Assembly: GCA_049115695.1 (NCBI GenBank)
Contig: JAGDZR010000010.1
Span: 124,001-188,000 of the forward strand
Source: JAGDZR01 sp049115695
GTDB taxonomy: Bacteria > Bacteroidota > Bacteroidia > Cytophagales > Cyclobacteriaceae
Direction: 5' to 3'
DNA length: 64,000 nucleotides
Every line of letters begins with the position of its first letter. Position 1 is the stretch's first letter. A program made the translations under genes and the position numbers. The notes beneath the pieces were generated by a model that saw only the letters and a program-made list of their open reading frames with translations, did no database searches and had not been told where the DNA came from. Shown here in pieces: positions 1-9,073 of the stretch.

Positions 1-508
1 AACCATAAAGATTTGTTGGCATTACTGAAACAAAATTACATCCATACTGATCTCTGTATGCCTCACATAATTTGACTCCCGCAATCTTAGCGATTGCATA
101 TGGTTCATTCGTATATTCCAGTTCCCCCGTGAGCAAGGAAGTCTCTTTTAATGGTTGCTCAGCATATTTTGGATAAATACATGAAGACCCAAGAAATAAA
201 AGTTTCTTCACTCCTGTCAAATAGGACTGATGAATAACATTGTTTTGAATCATTAAATTATCAAACAAAAACTCTCCACGAAATGAGTTGTTGGCATGTA
301 TTCCTCCCACTTTTGCCGCGGCAAGAAATATATATTCAGGTTTAACTGCATTGAAAAAATCACCTACCTGTTGGCTATCCCTTAAATCAAGCTCAGATGA
401 ATTCCTGGTAATCAAGTTGGTGTAGCCCTGTGATTTTAGTTTTCTCACAATGGCCGAACCCACCATTCCATTGTGCCCAGCTACATAAATCAATGATGAG
501 TTCTTCAT
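1..508 (-). CDS. fcl: GDP-L-fucose synthase, N-terminal part (cut by window edge)
   Basis: This enzyme converts GDP-4-keto-6-deoxy-mannose to GDP-L-fucose by epimerisation and NADPH reduction. About 169 codons are visible, and the C-terminus lies beyond the left edge. The N-terminus shows the Rossmann motif GHNGMVGSAI. Further on are the SSCIYP segment, the catalytic Tyr/Lys pair in EPYAIAK, and MPTNLYG, all hallmarks of the GDP-fucose synthase branch of extended SDR enzymes. The ATG overlaps the stop codon of the upstream Wzz-like gene (ATGA), so the two are translationally coupled. The partner GDP-mannose 4,6-dehydratase (gmd) is not in the window. It implies that L-fucose is available to the polysaccharide built by this locus. 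Identification is firm. Confidence 0.93.
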   Translation of the reverse strand, partial: MKNSSLIYVAGHNGMVGSAIVRKLKSQGYTNLITRNSSELDLRDSQQVGDFFNAVKPEYIFLAAAKVGGIHANNSFRGEFLFDNLMIQNNVIHQSYLTGVKKLLFLGSSCIYPKYAEQPLKETSLLTGELEYTNEPYAIAKIAGVKLCEAYRDQYGCNFVSVMPTNLYG

Positions 509-1662
509 CTAATCAATTTTACAATAATATCGGCTACAACAATAATACCTCCTATTACTAATCCAATGAAAAGGAACTGAACCACAGTAAATGTCGTTGA
601 TGATTTATTCTCCTTAATTGGGATTTGAGTAGGTTCAAACACGGTATATACAGGGGTTTTTTCTTCCAAAACAATTTTGCTTTGTTCTAGCTTGGAAGCA
701 TTCTCAGCATAAATTTTTGAAGCAATTTGAAATTCAGCGGTCAACCTCTGCTCAATTGCTCGAGTTTTATTGGAAATGCTTCCTCTATTTCTGTCCTTAA
801 AGTCAGCCAACTCATTTTGAATCATAATGTAATTGAGCTTCGCTAGGCTAGTCCTCTTTTCAATAAAGGAAAGGGTTGTACGCTCTTTAGCAGTCCTATG
901 TCTTTTTACAAACTCTACCAATTTATTCATCACTAGTTCGGTCAACGCTGCACTTACCGTTTTATCTGTAGTGGTCACGAACAAGGTAACAAATCTGCCT
1001 TCAGTATTGAGTTTAATAGACCTGGACATTGCTGTCATTGCCCGTTGTTGTTGGGCTGTGAATGTAAGCAATACTGAATCTCCTTTATATTTTCTTTGTC
1101 CATATCCTTCTTCCGACACCTTCACATATTGCTTCTTTTTTGGTTTGCCGACAAAGACCTGTTTGATCGTCTGAGGCAAATTCTTCAATTCTTCTATAAG
1201 CAATGGAATTCCGCTTCGATCATCATAATTGAAAAAATAATCTACCAATCTCAGTTTGGTTTTGTATTCTCGGAAGAAAAATTTTTCCTCCATCAAATCG
1301 GCCAAAAAAAGATTATTCTTTATTATTGAGGGGTAAAATGAGGGGTCTTCCAGTGAAGCTGAAGACACTCCTCCATCCAAACTGATCCCAGCTAAACTTG
1401 CGAAACCGGAGATCTTGGATTTTCTATTATCCTCTCCAGTCTCAGATAATACAGTAATCTTGGCCGTATAAAATTTGGTTTCTATTGAAATGGCGACAAG
1501 CGAAAGTAAAAAACAAAGGATCAGTGGTAAAATAAAGATATGCCTCCTTTCCCAAAACAAATTGAAAAGGTCAATTAGCTTAATCTCTTCCCCTTTGAAC
1601 ACTTGCTTTGGATCTGTATCCAAAGGCCGAGAGCTTTTAAATAATTTCAGAATCCGATTCAT
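505..1662 (-). CDS. Wzz-like polysaccharide chain-length determinant (PCP family, no kinase)
   Basis: This is an inner-membrane polysaccharide co-polymerase, expected to set chain length and/or connect to the export channel. The 385-residue protein has a cytoplasmic N-terminus, one membrane helix near residues 42-60, a long periplasmic segment with coiled-coil character (about 240-340), and a second helix near 358-382. A proline-containing stretch precedes the last helix, as in Wzz proteins. There is no C-terminal ATPase domain, so this is not a BY-kinase fusion. It lies 4 bp downstream of the SLBB export protein and overlaps the GDP-fucose synthase start by 4 bp. It is one of two PCP proteins in the locus; the other is at 21675-23867. 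Confidence 0.85.
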   Translation of the reverse strand: MNRILKLFKSSRPLDTDPKQVFKGEEIKLIDLFNLFWERRHIFILPLILCFLLSLVAISIETKFYTAKITVLSETGEDNRKSKISGFASLAGISLDGGVSSASLEDPSFYPSIIKNNLFLADLMEEKFFFREYKTKLRLVDYFFNYDDRSGIPLLIEELKNLPQTIKQVFVGKPKKKQYVKVSEEGYGQRKYKGDSVLLTFTAQQQRAMTAMSRSIKLNTEGRFVTLFVTTTDKTVSAALTELVMNKLVEFVKRHRTAKERTTLSFIEKRTSLAKLNYIMIQNELADFKDRNRGSISNKTRAIEQRLTAEFQIASKIYAENASKLEQSKIVLEEKTPVYTVFEPTQIPIKENKSSTTFTVVQFLFIGLVIGGIIVVADIIVKLIR

Positions 1663-1666
1663 TCAA

Positions 1667-4051
1667 TTATTGATTCAGTAATCTAGTAATTAGAAAATAG
1701 GTCGTGACAGTACTTGTAGTTAAAGCAAATGCTCTCTCAATTACTGCCCCAAACTTCTCTTTTCCTCCCGGGACATATATTTCAGATCCTGGTTTAACTT
1801 TTGGCCAGACCCTAAACACTAATAGGTTTCGAGTCTTTGTTGCCTCTCCATTAGGGTATACAATATAGGATTTCCCTGACTTTGCAAATGACGTAAATCC
1901 GCCAGCCTGTCGTATGTACTTGCGAAATCCTGCCTTGTTATCAAACTTTGTGGCTGATGGGTTCAAAACCTCTCCATTTATTCTTACAATCTGTTGTGCC
2001 CTTGGAATGGATAATACATCTCCAGGCAATAAAACCAAATTGTCCTCCAGGCCAATTTCGCCTATGTTGGCCTTTAATGAAATTCCAATTCTGTCATATG
2101 CTGCTCTGTTAAAAGTTGAGTCTAAATCCTGCTTCTTTTCTTTTCTTCTTTTATCAGCAAGAATTTCGGAATATTTGTCAGTCATAAATTCAGATTGCAA
2201 TCCTCCCAACATTCCAGAATTGTCTTTGTTCTTTATAAAGCCTTGAAGGTCTTCATATATTTCTGTGCTTTTCTCCTCATTTAGCACATCATCATAAAGT
2301 GTAACTTTTCGTAAAAGGGTGGCACCTTCTATGAACGCATCTTGAGTCAAACCACCCGCTCTAGAGATCAAATCAGAAATTCTCATTTTGCTCTGGGAAA
2401 TAATATAATCACCCGGATAATTGACTTCACCTCTTACCTGAACGATTGCAGATTTTTGAAACCCTGGTGATGAGCGAATAAAAATATGATCGTAAGGTTT
2501 TAATTCAATGGTCGATGTATCGTCTCTATCAAATGAAGGAACGCTAGTCTGAAAAACTTCAAATGGTTCGTTATTCTCTCCCTTTCTTCTTCTGGCAATT
2601 TCAACTGAACCACCCACGGCTGAGTATTTCAAACCCCCGCACAGGACAATCGCGTCACTAATATTCATACCTTCAAAAAAAGGAATGGCCTGAGGATTTG
2701 TTACTTCACCGGACACTTGAATATAGAATTCCTCCTGCAAGTCATAGATGCTAAGCACATTGATATGATCGTGAGGCTGCAGTTTAACATTGAGATCTCG
2801 CTGATAGTTTAATGACCTAATATCGGCCACTTGAAACTCCCCCTTTCTAAACAATGAAATCCGAGTCAAATGGGCCTCAGGCAAAAAACCTCCTGCTTTT
2901 TCCACTAGATCCTTAAGAGTCGTTGACGCTTTCCATTCAAAGGAACCAGGTGTTATTACTGCACCTCTAATTGAAATTGACTCTGACACAGGATCGTTTG
3001 TAGATCTGACAATAATTTTATCTCCATCTTCCAGCACAAATTCAGAGTCATTCAACTGCACATCTTTAATGAACTGATTGGGACCATTGTTCCTTTGTAT
3101 TCCAACTATTTCACTATTGGCCTGGACGGCAAAACCTCCAGCATAATTAATAATATCACTTACAGATTCACCATTCCTTATTTCGAACAGGCCCGGTAGC
3201 TTTACTTGGCCGACGACCTCAACGCGTTTGTTATATGCGCCAATAATAATAAAATCATTGTCTTGAAGTTGAAAACTATTGCCTCCTGAACCCTTTGTTA
3301 GGAAATCATATAAATCGATTCTTGCTTTTTGTTTCCCCTCTCTATAAACTCTAATATTTCTGAAGGTCCCACTCTCTGTTGGACCTCCCGCTGAGTAAAT
3401 TGCGTTAAATACATTTGAAAAAGCTGGTATTAAATAGGATCCGGGCCGATTAATTTCCCCGACCATGTTTATTTTAATAGATCTCAATTCATAGATCGAC
3501 ACTTCCATAGAAATTGAATTGTCATTCAATCCAGAATAAATAGACGCTAGAGCACTTCTTAATCTTGCCCTGGCACTTTCTAGGGTAGTTGAATGCAAAC
3601 TGACAGGTCCTACAATTGGAATTATTACTTGCCCTTTGTTGTTAATTGTCAGTCTATAATTCTTCTGAGCCTCACCATACAGAAAAACCTCCAATTTGTC
3701 TCCCGGGCCAAGGATATAGTTTGATGGGGGATTTAAATTAACCCCAGGATTAAAACTCATTTCATTACTAAGAAACAAGTCCCATCCAAATATTTTCTGC
3801 TTCGACGAATACTTCGACTCTGCCGCTTCTAGTTCATTGCGTTCACTTAGGTCAAATTTTTGAATTTTGTTTCTTAAGTCAGCAGCCTCAGCTTGAGTCA
3901 TATTCTCCTTTTCAGCGACATCTTCAACATCTTCAAGCCCCTGTCCTCTTTTTTTCATCTGATTCCAAATGTTTCTAGCTTCTTTATCAGACACCTGAGC
4001 CATTGCCAAATAAGGCATCAGGAATATAAGAGCAATAATTTTGAATTTCAT
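1667..4051 (-). CDS. Multi-SLBB outer-membrane polysaccharide export protein (Wza/OPX type)
   Basis: This protein should form the outer-membrane exit channel for the polysaccharide. The ATG at 4051 is chosen because a good signal peptide follows at once (MKFKIIALIFLMPYLAMAQ, signal peptidase I type, with no lipobox Cys). An in-frame extension back to 4126 would place 25 charged residues before it. The mature protein has a poly_export segment (about residues 110-175: ILGPGDKLEVFLYGE, then GQVIIPIVGPV). Six SLBB-like repeats follow, each with a G-x-V-x-x-P-G type turn and an AGG motif. The length, about 794 aa, is typical of large Bacteroidota OPX proteins and much longer than E. coli Wza. It is followed by the Wzz-like gene. 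A candidate promoter lies about 400 bp upstream, leaving a long leader. Confidence 0.88.
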   Translation of the reverse strand: MKFKIIALIFLMPYLAMAQVSDKEARNIWNQMKKRGQGLEDVEDVAEKENMTQAEAADLRNKIQKFDLSERNELEAAESKYSSKQKIFGWDLFLSNEMSFNPGVNLNPPSNYILGPGDKLEVFLYGEAQKNYRLTINNKGQVIIPIVGPVSLHSTTLESARARLRSALASIYSGLNDNSISMEVSIYELRSIKINMVGEINRPGSYLIPAFSNVFNAIYSAGGPTESGTFRNIRVYREGKQKARIDLYDFLTKGSGGNSFQLQDNDFIIIGAYNKRVEVVGQVKLPGLFEIRNGESVSDIINYAGGFAVQANSEIVGIQRNNGPNQFIKDVQLNDSEFVLEDGDKIIVRSTNDPVSESISIRGAVITPGSFEWKASTTLKDLVEKAGGFLPEAHLTRISLFRKGEFQVADIRSLNYQRDLNVKLQPHDHINVLSIYDLQEEFYIQVSGEVTNPQAIPFFEGMNISDAIVLCGGLKYSAVGGSVEIARRRKGENNEPFEVFQTSVPSFDRDDTSTIELKPYDHIFIRSSPGFQKSAIVQVRGEVNYPGDYIISQSKMRISDLISRAGGLTQDAFIEGATLLRKVTLYDDVLNEEKSTEIYEDLQGFIKNKDNSGMLGGLQSEFMTDKYSEILADKRRKEKKQDLDSTFNRAAYDRIGISLKANIGEIGLEDNLVLLPGDVLSIPRAQQIVRINGEVLNPSATKFDNKAGFRKYIRQAGGFTSFAKSGKSYIVYPNGEATKTRNLLVFRVWPKVKPGSEIYVPGGKEKFGAVIERAFALTTSTVTTYFLITRLLNQ

Positions 4052-4522
4052 TCTTCTACAGCTTTCTATTGTATCTATCAGTATTTTGTTCATGAAAACT
4101 AATCTTCTGAGCAATTTTTCAGGCAAACGTGGATATCCCTTTAATATTATTAGGAATTCATTTAATCAAATCTTCAAGCCTATTCCAAATAACAATAAGA
4201 GGGTAAATATTCTTTAGATAGAACTGGCAAATTTTACTAGGAATTTCTATTTCCCATTCGGTAATCCAGCTCAAACTCAACAGACTTGAAATTCAACATT
4301 GCCTGTCCTCTTTTAATCTCAAGGTAACATCCATTTGCATATTATTAGAACTCGAATTTTCTAACTATCCGATAATTCTAAGTATTCTCAAAAAATGATA
4401 GGAACTATAACAAAATACCAAATTCTACTATTTCCAAATTTGAAAAATTTCGTGCAAAGTTACCTATTAGAGACAAATTCTCTACGATAAAATGTACAAT
4501 ATATCCGTTGGAGTCCAATGCC
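4052..4522. other. Long AT-rich non-coding region upstream of the SLBB export gene
   Basis: I see no convincing gene here. The region separates the end of the CapD-like gene from the start of the export gene; both are on the minus strand. It holds a -7-like box on the minus strand (4462-4455), so most of the stretch would be a transcribed leader of about 400 nt. The 75 bp next to the export gene are open in frame with it, but they precede a clear signal peptide and are probably not translated. No obvious strong hairpin with a T-run was found by eye. Confidence 0.6.
4455..4462 (-). promoter_or_regulatory. Candidate Bacteroidota -7 box (TAACTTTG)
   Basis: Read on the minus strand, the sequence matches the Bacteroidota consensus TAnnTTTG exactly. 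It sits about 400 bp upstream of the SLBB export gene start at 4051. I could not find a well-spaced TTTG -33 box, so only half of the promoter is supported. If it is used, transcription starts near 4448 and gives a long untranslated leader. Confidence 0.4.
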
Positions 4523-6403
4523 CTATTTATCCAGCTTTTCAAATCTAGATTGCCTGCTTTTAAACTCTGGCGCAATCAACTTCAACTGCTTAACCGCAGC
4601 AATTTCATCCGACTCTTGCATTGCTTGTTCTAGTAGTCCAAGGTGATTTAAAGCATCCTGCGGATCCGAGACACGGTTTTCGGCTATCAATATTTTAGGA
4701 TGGTGCGTTTCTTTCAGGTTTTCCTGATCGGATAGCACTTCTTCATAAAGCTTTTCTCCCGGACGCAGGCCGACAAATTCAATGTCAATATCTTCACCCT
4801 CCTTAAGTCCAGCCAATTTGATCATTTTTCTAGCCAGGTCATGTATTTTCACCGCTTCTCCCATATCAAAGACGAATATCTGTCCTCCTTTACCCATAGC
4901 TCCAGCTTCCAAAACCAATGAACAAGCTTCCGGAATTGTCATAAAGAATCGTGTTATTTCTGGATGAGTAATTGTGAGCGGACCCCCATTTTGAATTTGT
5001 TTGGATAGTAATGGAATAATTGAACCATTTGACCCCAGAACATTACCAAATCTTGTTGTTATAAATTCAACTTTTGATGACCTGCTCAATGACTGAATAT
5101 ATATTTCTGCAATACGTTTGGTAGCACCCATTATATTCGTCGGGTTTACAGCTTTATCTGTAGAAACCATTATGAACTTAGAGGAATTGTACTTTACACT
5201 GAGGTCAGCAATCAGTTTTGAACCAAATATGTTGGTTTGAATTCCAACCAAAGGCTGATCTTCCATCATAGGCACATGCTTGTATGCTGCTGCATGGAAA
5301 ACAATTTCAGGTTTGTGCTCAATAAAGATTGGCTCGATTGAAGACATATTAGTAATGTCGCAAACTCTTGTCTCGACATGATCTACTGGTATCTTTGTTT
5401 GACTGAGATCATTATTCAGATCGTACAAGCCACTTTCTGCGATATCCACAAGAACAAGTCTACCCACTCCGCAACTCATGAGTTGTCTGGTGATTTCCGA
5501 ACCAATTGACCCAGCCGCACCTGTAACCAGGACCGATTTACCCGAAAATGCACTGACCGCATTCTCTGATGCCAATTCAATTGTTGCTCTTCCCAGGAGA
5601 TCTTCTATTTTGATATCCCTAAATTGATGTTCGCTTAAACTACCTCCCACCCATTTGTTGGGATCAGGTACTTCCTTAATAGGAATCCCCAGCTCAATGC
5701 ACTCTTCAATAATCCAATTCTTTCGAGTTTGACCAAGATTTTGGATTGCGATGATCATTTCATCAATTTCATTCTCCTTGATAGCATCATACAGCTTTTC
5801 AGGAGGTCTTATTACATTTTTACCTAATAATTTGGAATTATGCATGGACACATCGTCATCCAAAAAGAACATCAGGCGATAATGAGAGTTTTTTTCCGTC
5901 ATTATTCTTGCTGCTAATCTTCCAGTTGCCCCAGCTCCAAAAACGGCGACACGTTTTCTATTCGCAAAATTCGCAACAGTTGAGTCAAAAAATTCCTTGA
6001 CCATAAATCTGTAGCCAGTGAGCAAGGAAAGATTTACTAGCGAGGCAATTATTAATATGGAAAATGGAATAACAAACCTAGGAGGGAAGTAAGTCTTGAC
6101 ATAAAGATTGAAGGTAGCCAATACAATAGTTGCTGTCAAAATAGTTTTCAGAACTGACAGAATATCTTCTTTATGCGTGAATCGAATTATTCCAATGTAT
6201 GGTTTGAAGACCAGAGCAGTCATAAAGTACATGCCTAGATATGCTCCTAACTGTTTATACCCCAGCCACCTTTCAGCTTCTATCAATTCAAAATTGAAAC
6301 GAACTAAAACCGAGAATACATATCCAAAAAATATAAGGAAAATGTCCAGGCCAAAAATAACCCAACGAGGAAGAATATTAATATTTCTGATTAGACTGTT
6401 CAT
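4523..6403 (-). CDS. Membrane-bound nucleotide-sugar 4,6-dehydratase (CapD/PglF/WbpM type)
   Basis: Family members convert UDP-GlcNAc to a UDP-4-keto-6-deoxy-hexosamine at the inner membrane, the first step towards bacillosamine- or FucNAc-type sugars. The 626-residue protein has four N-terminal membrane helices (about 11-131) and a first Rossmann-like domain with GAGATGRLAARI near 155. The catalytic SDR domain begins at VTGAAGSIGSEI near 290. The catalytic Tyr is replaced by Met in the active-site segment (M425-G-A-T-K429), which is characteristic of this dehydratase family. The next genes downstream in the biosynthetic sense are the aminotransferase (6477-7619) and the initiating sugar transferase (7609-8259). 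That arrangement matches the PglF-E-C set. The exact stereochemistry of the product cannot be read from sequence. Confidence 0.9.
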   Translation of the reverse strand: MNSLIRNINILPRWVIFGLDIFLIFFGYVFSVLVRFNFELIEAERWLGYKQLGAYLGMYFMTALVFKPYIGIIRFTHKEDILSVLKTILTATIVLATFNLYVKTYFPPRFVIPFSILIIASLVNLSLLTGYRFMVKEFFDSTVANFANRKRVAVFGAGATGRLAARIMTEKNSHYRLMFFLDDDVSMHNSKLLGKNVIRPPEKLYDAIKENEIDEMIIAIQNLGQTRKNWIIEECIELGIPIKEVPDPNKWVGGSLSEHQFRDIKIEDLLGRATIELASENAVSAFSGKSVLVTGAAGSIGSEITRQLMSCGVGRLVLVDIAESGLYDLNNDLSQTKIPVDHVETRVCDITNMSSIEPIFIEHKPEIVFHAAAYKHVPMMEDQPLVGIQTNIFGSKLIADLSVKYNSSKFIMVSTDKAVNPTNIMGATKRIAEIYIQSLSRSSKVEFITTRFGNVLGSNGSIIPLLSKQIQNGGPLTITHPEITRFFMTIPEACSLVLEAGAMGKGGQIFVFDMGEAVKIHDLARKMIKLAGLKEGEDIDIEFVGLRPGEKLYEEVLSDQENLKETHHPKILIAENRVSDPQDALNHLGLLEQAMQESDEIAAVKQLKLIAPEFKSRQSRFEKLDK

Positions 6404-6476
6404 TCGATATCACTTGGTCTAAATTTCCTTCTATCTATTAGATGGACGCAAATATTAGAATAATTCTAACTGAATA

Positions 6477-7619
6477 TTAGATCTTTTCATAAAAAGCATC
6501 AAGGGCCTCAAAAATTCTGTCAAATTCTTCATCCTCCAAACCAGATCCACTTGGCAAACAAACACCTTGCTCAAAAAGTCGCTGACTTAATCCGTTGGTA
6601 AGTGATGGGGCGTCTCTGAAAACTGGTTGCAAATGCATGGGCTTCCAAATAGGTCTTGCTTCGATGTTTGCTTCACTCAAGACTTCAATCAATTTCTTCG
6701 GGTTGCAATACTTTGAATTGTCGCCGATAGTAACGGCTGTCAACCAACGATTACTTTTCACATGATTACTTTCAGGTTGAAACCCAATAGTCATACCTTT
6801 TTCATGATTGTTAAAGTAGTTGCTGTATCTCTCAAATGATTTTCTCCTTCTTCTGACTTTTTCATCAATTGAAGCTAGTTGACCAATTCCTATCCCCGAA
6901 AGCACATTTGACATTCGGTAATTATAACCAATTTCTGTGTGTTCATAATGAAGTTCGGGTCTTCTGGCCTGAGCTGCCAGATATCTGGCCTTGGAAATCA
7001 TGTCTGCATTGTTACTCAACAAAGCACCACCTCCACTTGTTGTGATGATTTTATTCCCGTTAAAGGAAAGCACACCGAAATCACCCAAGCCCCCACACCT
7101 TTCTTCCTTATACTCCGAACCTAAGGCCTCCGCAGCATCTTCAATTACCGGAATTTCGTATTTTGATGCTATCGCCTTTATAGCTGTCATGTCAGCTGGC
7201 ATCCCATAAATATGCACAGGAATGATTGCTGCCACCTTCTTCCCCTTTGCAATAAGAGAGGCTATTGACTCTTCAAGAAGACTGGGATCCATATTCCACG
7301 AATTGGGTTCCGAATCAATAAAAAAGGGAATAGCCTTTTCATACATAACGGGATTTATGGTTCCTGAAAAAGTCAAACTTTGGCAAATTACATAGTCCCC
7401 TTGTTCCACATTCAGCAACCTTAAAGCCAAATGAATGGAGGCTGTACCACTTGTCAGAGCTGCTGCATCATTTGTACCACAATAATTAGCAAGTTCTTCC
7501 TCAAAACGATCAACAAGAGGCCCCAAAGGTGCCACCCAATTGGTCGCAAAAGCCTCGTTCACCAGCTCCAATTCCAAATCCCCAATATCTGGTGGAGACA
7601 TCCAAATCTTATCCTTCAT
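6477..7619 (-). CDS. DegT/DnrJ/EryC1-family sugar aminotransferase (PglE-like)
   Basis: This is a PLP-dependent enzyme that aminates a 4-keto nucleotide sugar, most likely the product of the neighbouring CapD/PglF-like dehydratase. The protein is 380 aa, the usual size. It shows the family segment SGTASIHLALRLL near residue 58-70, the conserved Asp in VIEDAAEALGSEY, and the PLP Schiff-base lysine K190 in SFNGNKIITTSGGG. Its start overlaps the end of the sugar transferase gene by 11 bp, so the two are co-translated. PglE is the best analogy; perosamine-type aminotransferases share the same fold. No PglD-like acetyltransferase was seen in the window. Confidence 0.88.
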   Translation of the reverse strand: MKDKIWMSPPDIGDLELELVNEAFATNWVAPLGPLVDRFEEELANYCGTNDAAALTSGTASIHLALRLLNVEQGDYVICQSLTFSGTINPVMYEKAIPFFIDSEPNSWNMDPSLLEESIASLIAKGKKVAAIIPVHIYGMPADMTAIKAIASKYEIPVIEDAAEALGSEYKEERCGGLGDFGVLSFNGNKIITTSGGGALLSNNADMISKARYLAAQARRPELHYEHTEIGYNYRMSNVLSGIGIGQLASIDEKVRRRRKSFERYSNYFNNHEKGMTIGFQPESNHVKSNRWLTAVTIGDNSKYCNPKKLIEVLSEANIEARPIWKPMHLQPVFRDAPSLTNGLSQRLFEQGVCLPSGSGLEDEEFDRIFEALDAFYEKI

Positions 7620-8259
7620 ATGCCTTCAATATATTAACCAACCTTTTGTTGATACTTTTTCTAAAAATGGGAGTAACTGTGGCAAATATCAATTTTATGT
7701 CATACCAAAAACTATATTGCTTGATATAATCAATATTGATTTTTACTTTCTGAGGCCAGATAAAGTGATCATTATAACTTTCCGGATCCTTCTGATTAGC
7801 CAATAACTCTTCTTCATTTCGAAAGTAATAGGATGCTGCTCCTGTAATCCCTGGTCGAATTGTTAAAATAATTCGTTCATCTCCTTTCAATTTATCGGCA
7901 AATCCCAGCACATCAGGTCTTGGGCCTACCATGCTCATTTTACCAATTAGCACATTCCATAGCTGTGGCAACTCATCCAGTTTATAATTTCTCAATATCC
8001 TGCCAACTGAAGAAATCCTGGGATCATTGCTTGTCGTAACATTTGTCTGCCCTGGTTTACCATCTCTCATGCTCCTCAACTTTAGGATATTGAATGTTTT
8101 GCCATTCCTTCCAACTCTTCTTTGTCTGAAAAAACCTTTACCTGTATCTAGTCTAGCCAGGAAGGCACCCAGTATAATGATCCAACTGAACAACACTAAG
8201 CCAATCGTACTTGAAACTATGTCAAATGAGCGTTTCGCAATCCTTTCTGATCTTTTCAT
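7609..8259 (-). CDS. Initiating sugar-phosphate transferase (PglC-like monotopic phosphoglycosyl transferase)
   Basis: It transfers a sugar-1-phosphate from a UDP-sugar to undecaprenyl phosphate and so starts the repeat unit. At 216 aa it is the short PglC/WcaJ-catalytic-domain form, without the extra N-terminal membrane domain of WbaP. It has a membrane-re-entrant helix at about 12-36, a basic FRQRRVGRNGK segment, KLRSM at 60-64, the catalytic Asp-Glu dyad D95-E96 in KLDELPQLWNVL, and the MVGPRP motif (110-115). Next to the PglF- and PglE-like genes it probably uses a 4-amino- or diamino-hexose. Its N-terminal coding region overlaps the end of sulfotransferase 8222-9073 by 38 bp. Confidence 0.92.
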   Translation of the reverse strand: MKRSERIAKRSFDIVSSTIGLVLFSWIIILGAFLARLDTGKGFFRQRRVGRNGKTFNILKLRSMRDGKPGQTNVTTSNDPRISSVGRILRNYKLDELPQLWNVLIGKMSMVGPRPDVLGFADKLKGDERIILTIRPGITGAASYYFRNEEELLANQKDPESYNDHFIWPQKVKINIDYIKQYSFWYDIKLIFATVTPIFRKSINKRLVNILKAYEG

Positions 8260-9073
8260 AGTTCAAAGACATAATGGGGTCGATAATGGTACTTATTCTT
8301 TTGGCCGAAGGTTTAGCTGATGGTCTGTAGTTCACTCGTGAAGTAATCCTTTCTAATTCTGCATTGTTTATAGAATTATCAGACCACTCCAAAATTGCAT
8401 TTAGTATCTTCTCTGGATGCTTAGTAAAGTGTTCATAAGTCACTGCAATAAAATCCGCTTTTGCTTTTAACAAATCTTCATGTGGCTTTTTCACACATGC
8501 TGCCCATTGTTTAGCACAAATAGTTTCGAGCGATTCCGTCTGTACATCGGCTTTCATTTGTGCATAAACAGGGCCCCATAAACCCATTCTTCCTTCCTTA
8601 CTGCGTATTTGCTCATACCTGTTTTTAAGGAATTTCAACAGATAAATGGGGATGTCTGTCTTGGGTACATACTTAAGTTTTTGGAACAGATAATCTAACT
8701 CTGGTGATGCAGTCCACCGTTTCTTTGCCGAACTTACAACATCATATCCGTTTCGCACCAGAAAAATAAATCGAGCATCCGGAAATACTTTTAAAAGAAA
8801 GGGAATGCGCAACGAGTTAGCACAAGTCTTCTCCAGCGTAATGGTTGATGGTGAGCTTTGTTTAGCAAACTGCTTCCTAATATAATTAATCACTTTTGGT
8901 TTCGCTTGCTCAACACCAAACTCATCATGAGGAAATTGCACATTTCCATGCCTGAATATCAGATTGATTTCATCACACGGCCAGGTGATAAAATGATTGG
9001 TAGCTGTAAGACAATCTCGTAGTATGTTGGTCCCTGACCTTCCTGCGCCGATGATGAATATTGGACTCTTCAT
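8222..9073 (-). CDS. Sulfotransferase, P-loop type (1 of 7 in the locus)
   Basis: It is predicted to move sulfate from PAPS to a sugar hydroxyl or amine. The 283-residue protein opens directly with the 5'-phosphosulfate loop IGAGRSGTNILRD (8-20). The 3'-phosphate-binding element is FLVRNGYDVVSSAKKRW (about 104-120), with R107 and S114/S115. An ITLEKTCANS segment sits between them. This resembles the Sulfotransfer_3 group. It has no signal peptide or membrane helix, so it should act in the cytoplasm on lipid-linked intermediates. It overlaps its neighbours on both sides (38 bp and 4 bp) and lies within the minus-strand polysaccharide operon. The acceptor is unknown. Confidence 0.85.
   Translation of the reverse strand: MKSPIFIIGAGRSGTNILRDCLTATNHFITWPCDEINLIFRHGNVQFPHDEFGVEQAKPKVINYIRKQFAKQSSPSTITLEKTCANSLRIPFLLKVFPDARFIFLVRNGYDVVSSAKKRWTASPELDYLFQKLKYVPKTDIPIYLLKFLKNRYEQIRSKEGRMGLWGPVYAQMKADVQTESLETICAKQWAACVKKPHEDLLKAKADFIAVTYEHFTKHPEKILNAILEWSDNSINNAELERITSRVNYRPSAKPSAKRISTIIDPIMSLNYEKIRKDCETLI

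Noticed and set aside
4052..4126. 25-codon in-frame extension of the SLBB export gene
   Set aside because: The extension would place charged residues before a complete signal peptide; the ATG at 4051 is a better start.
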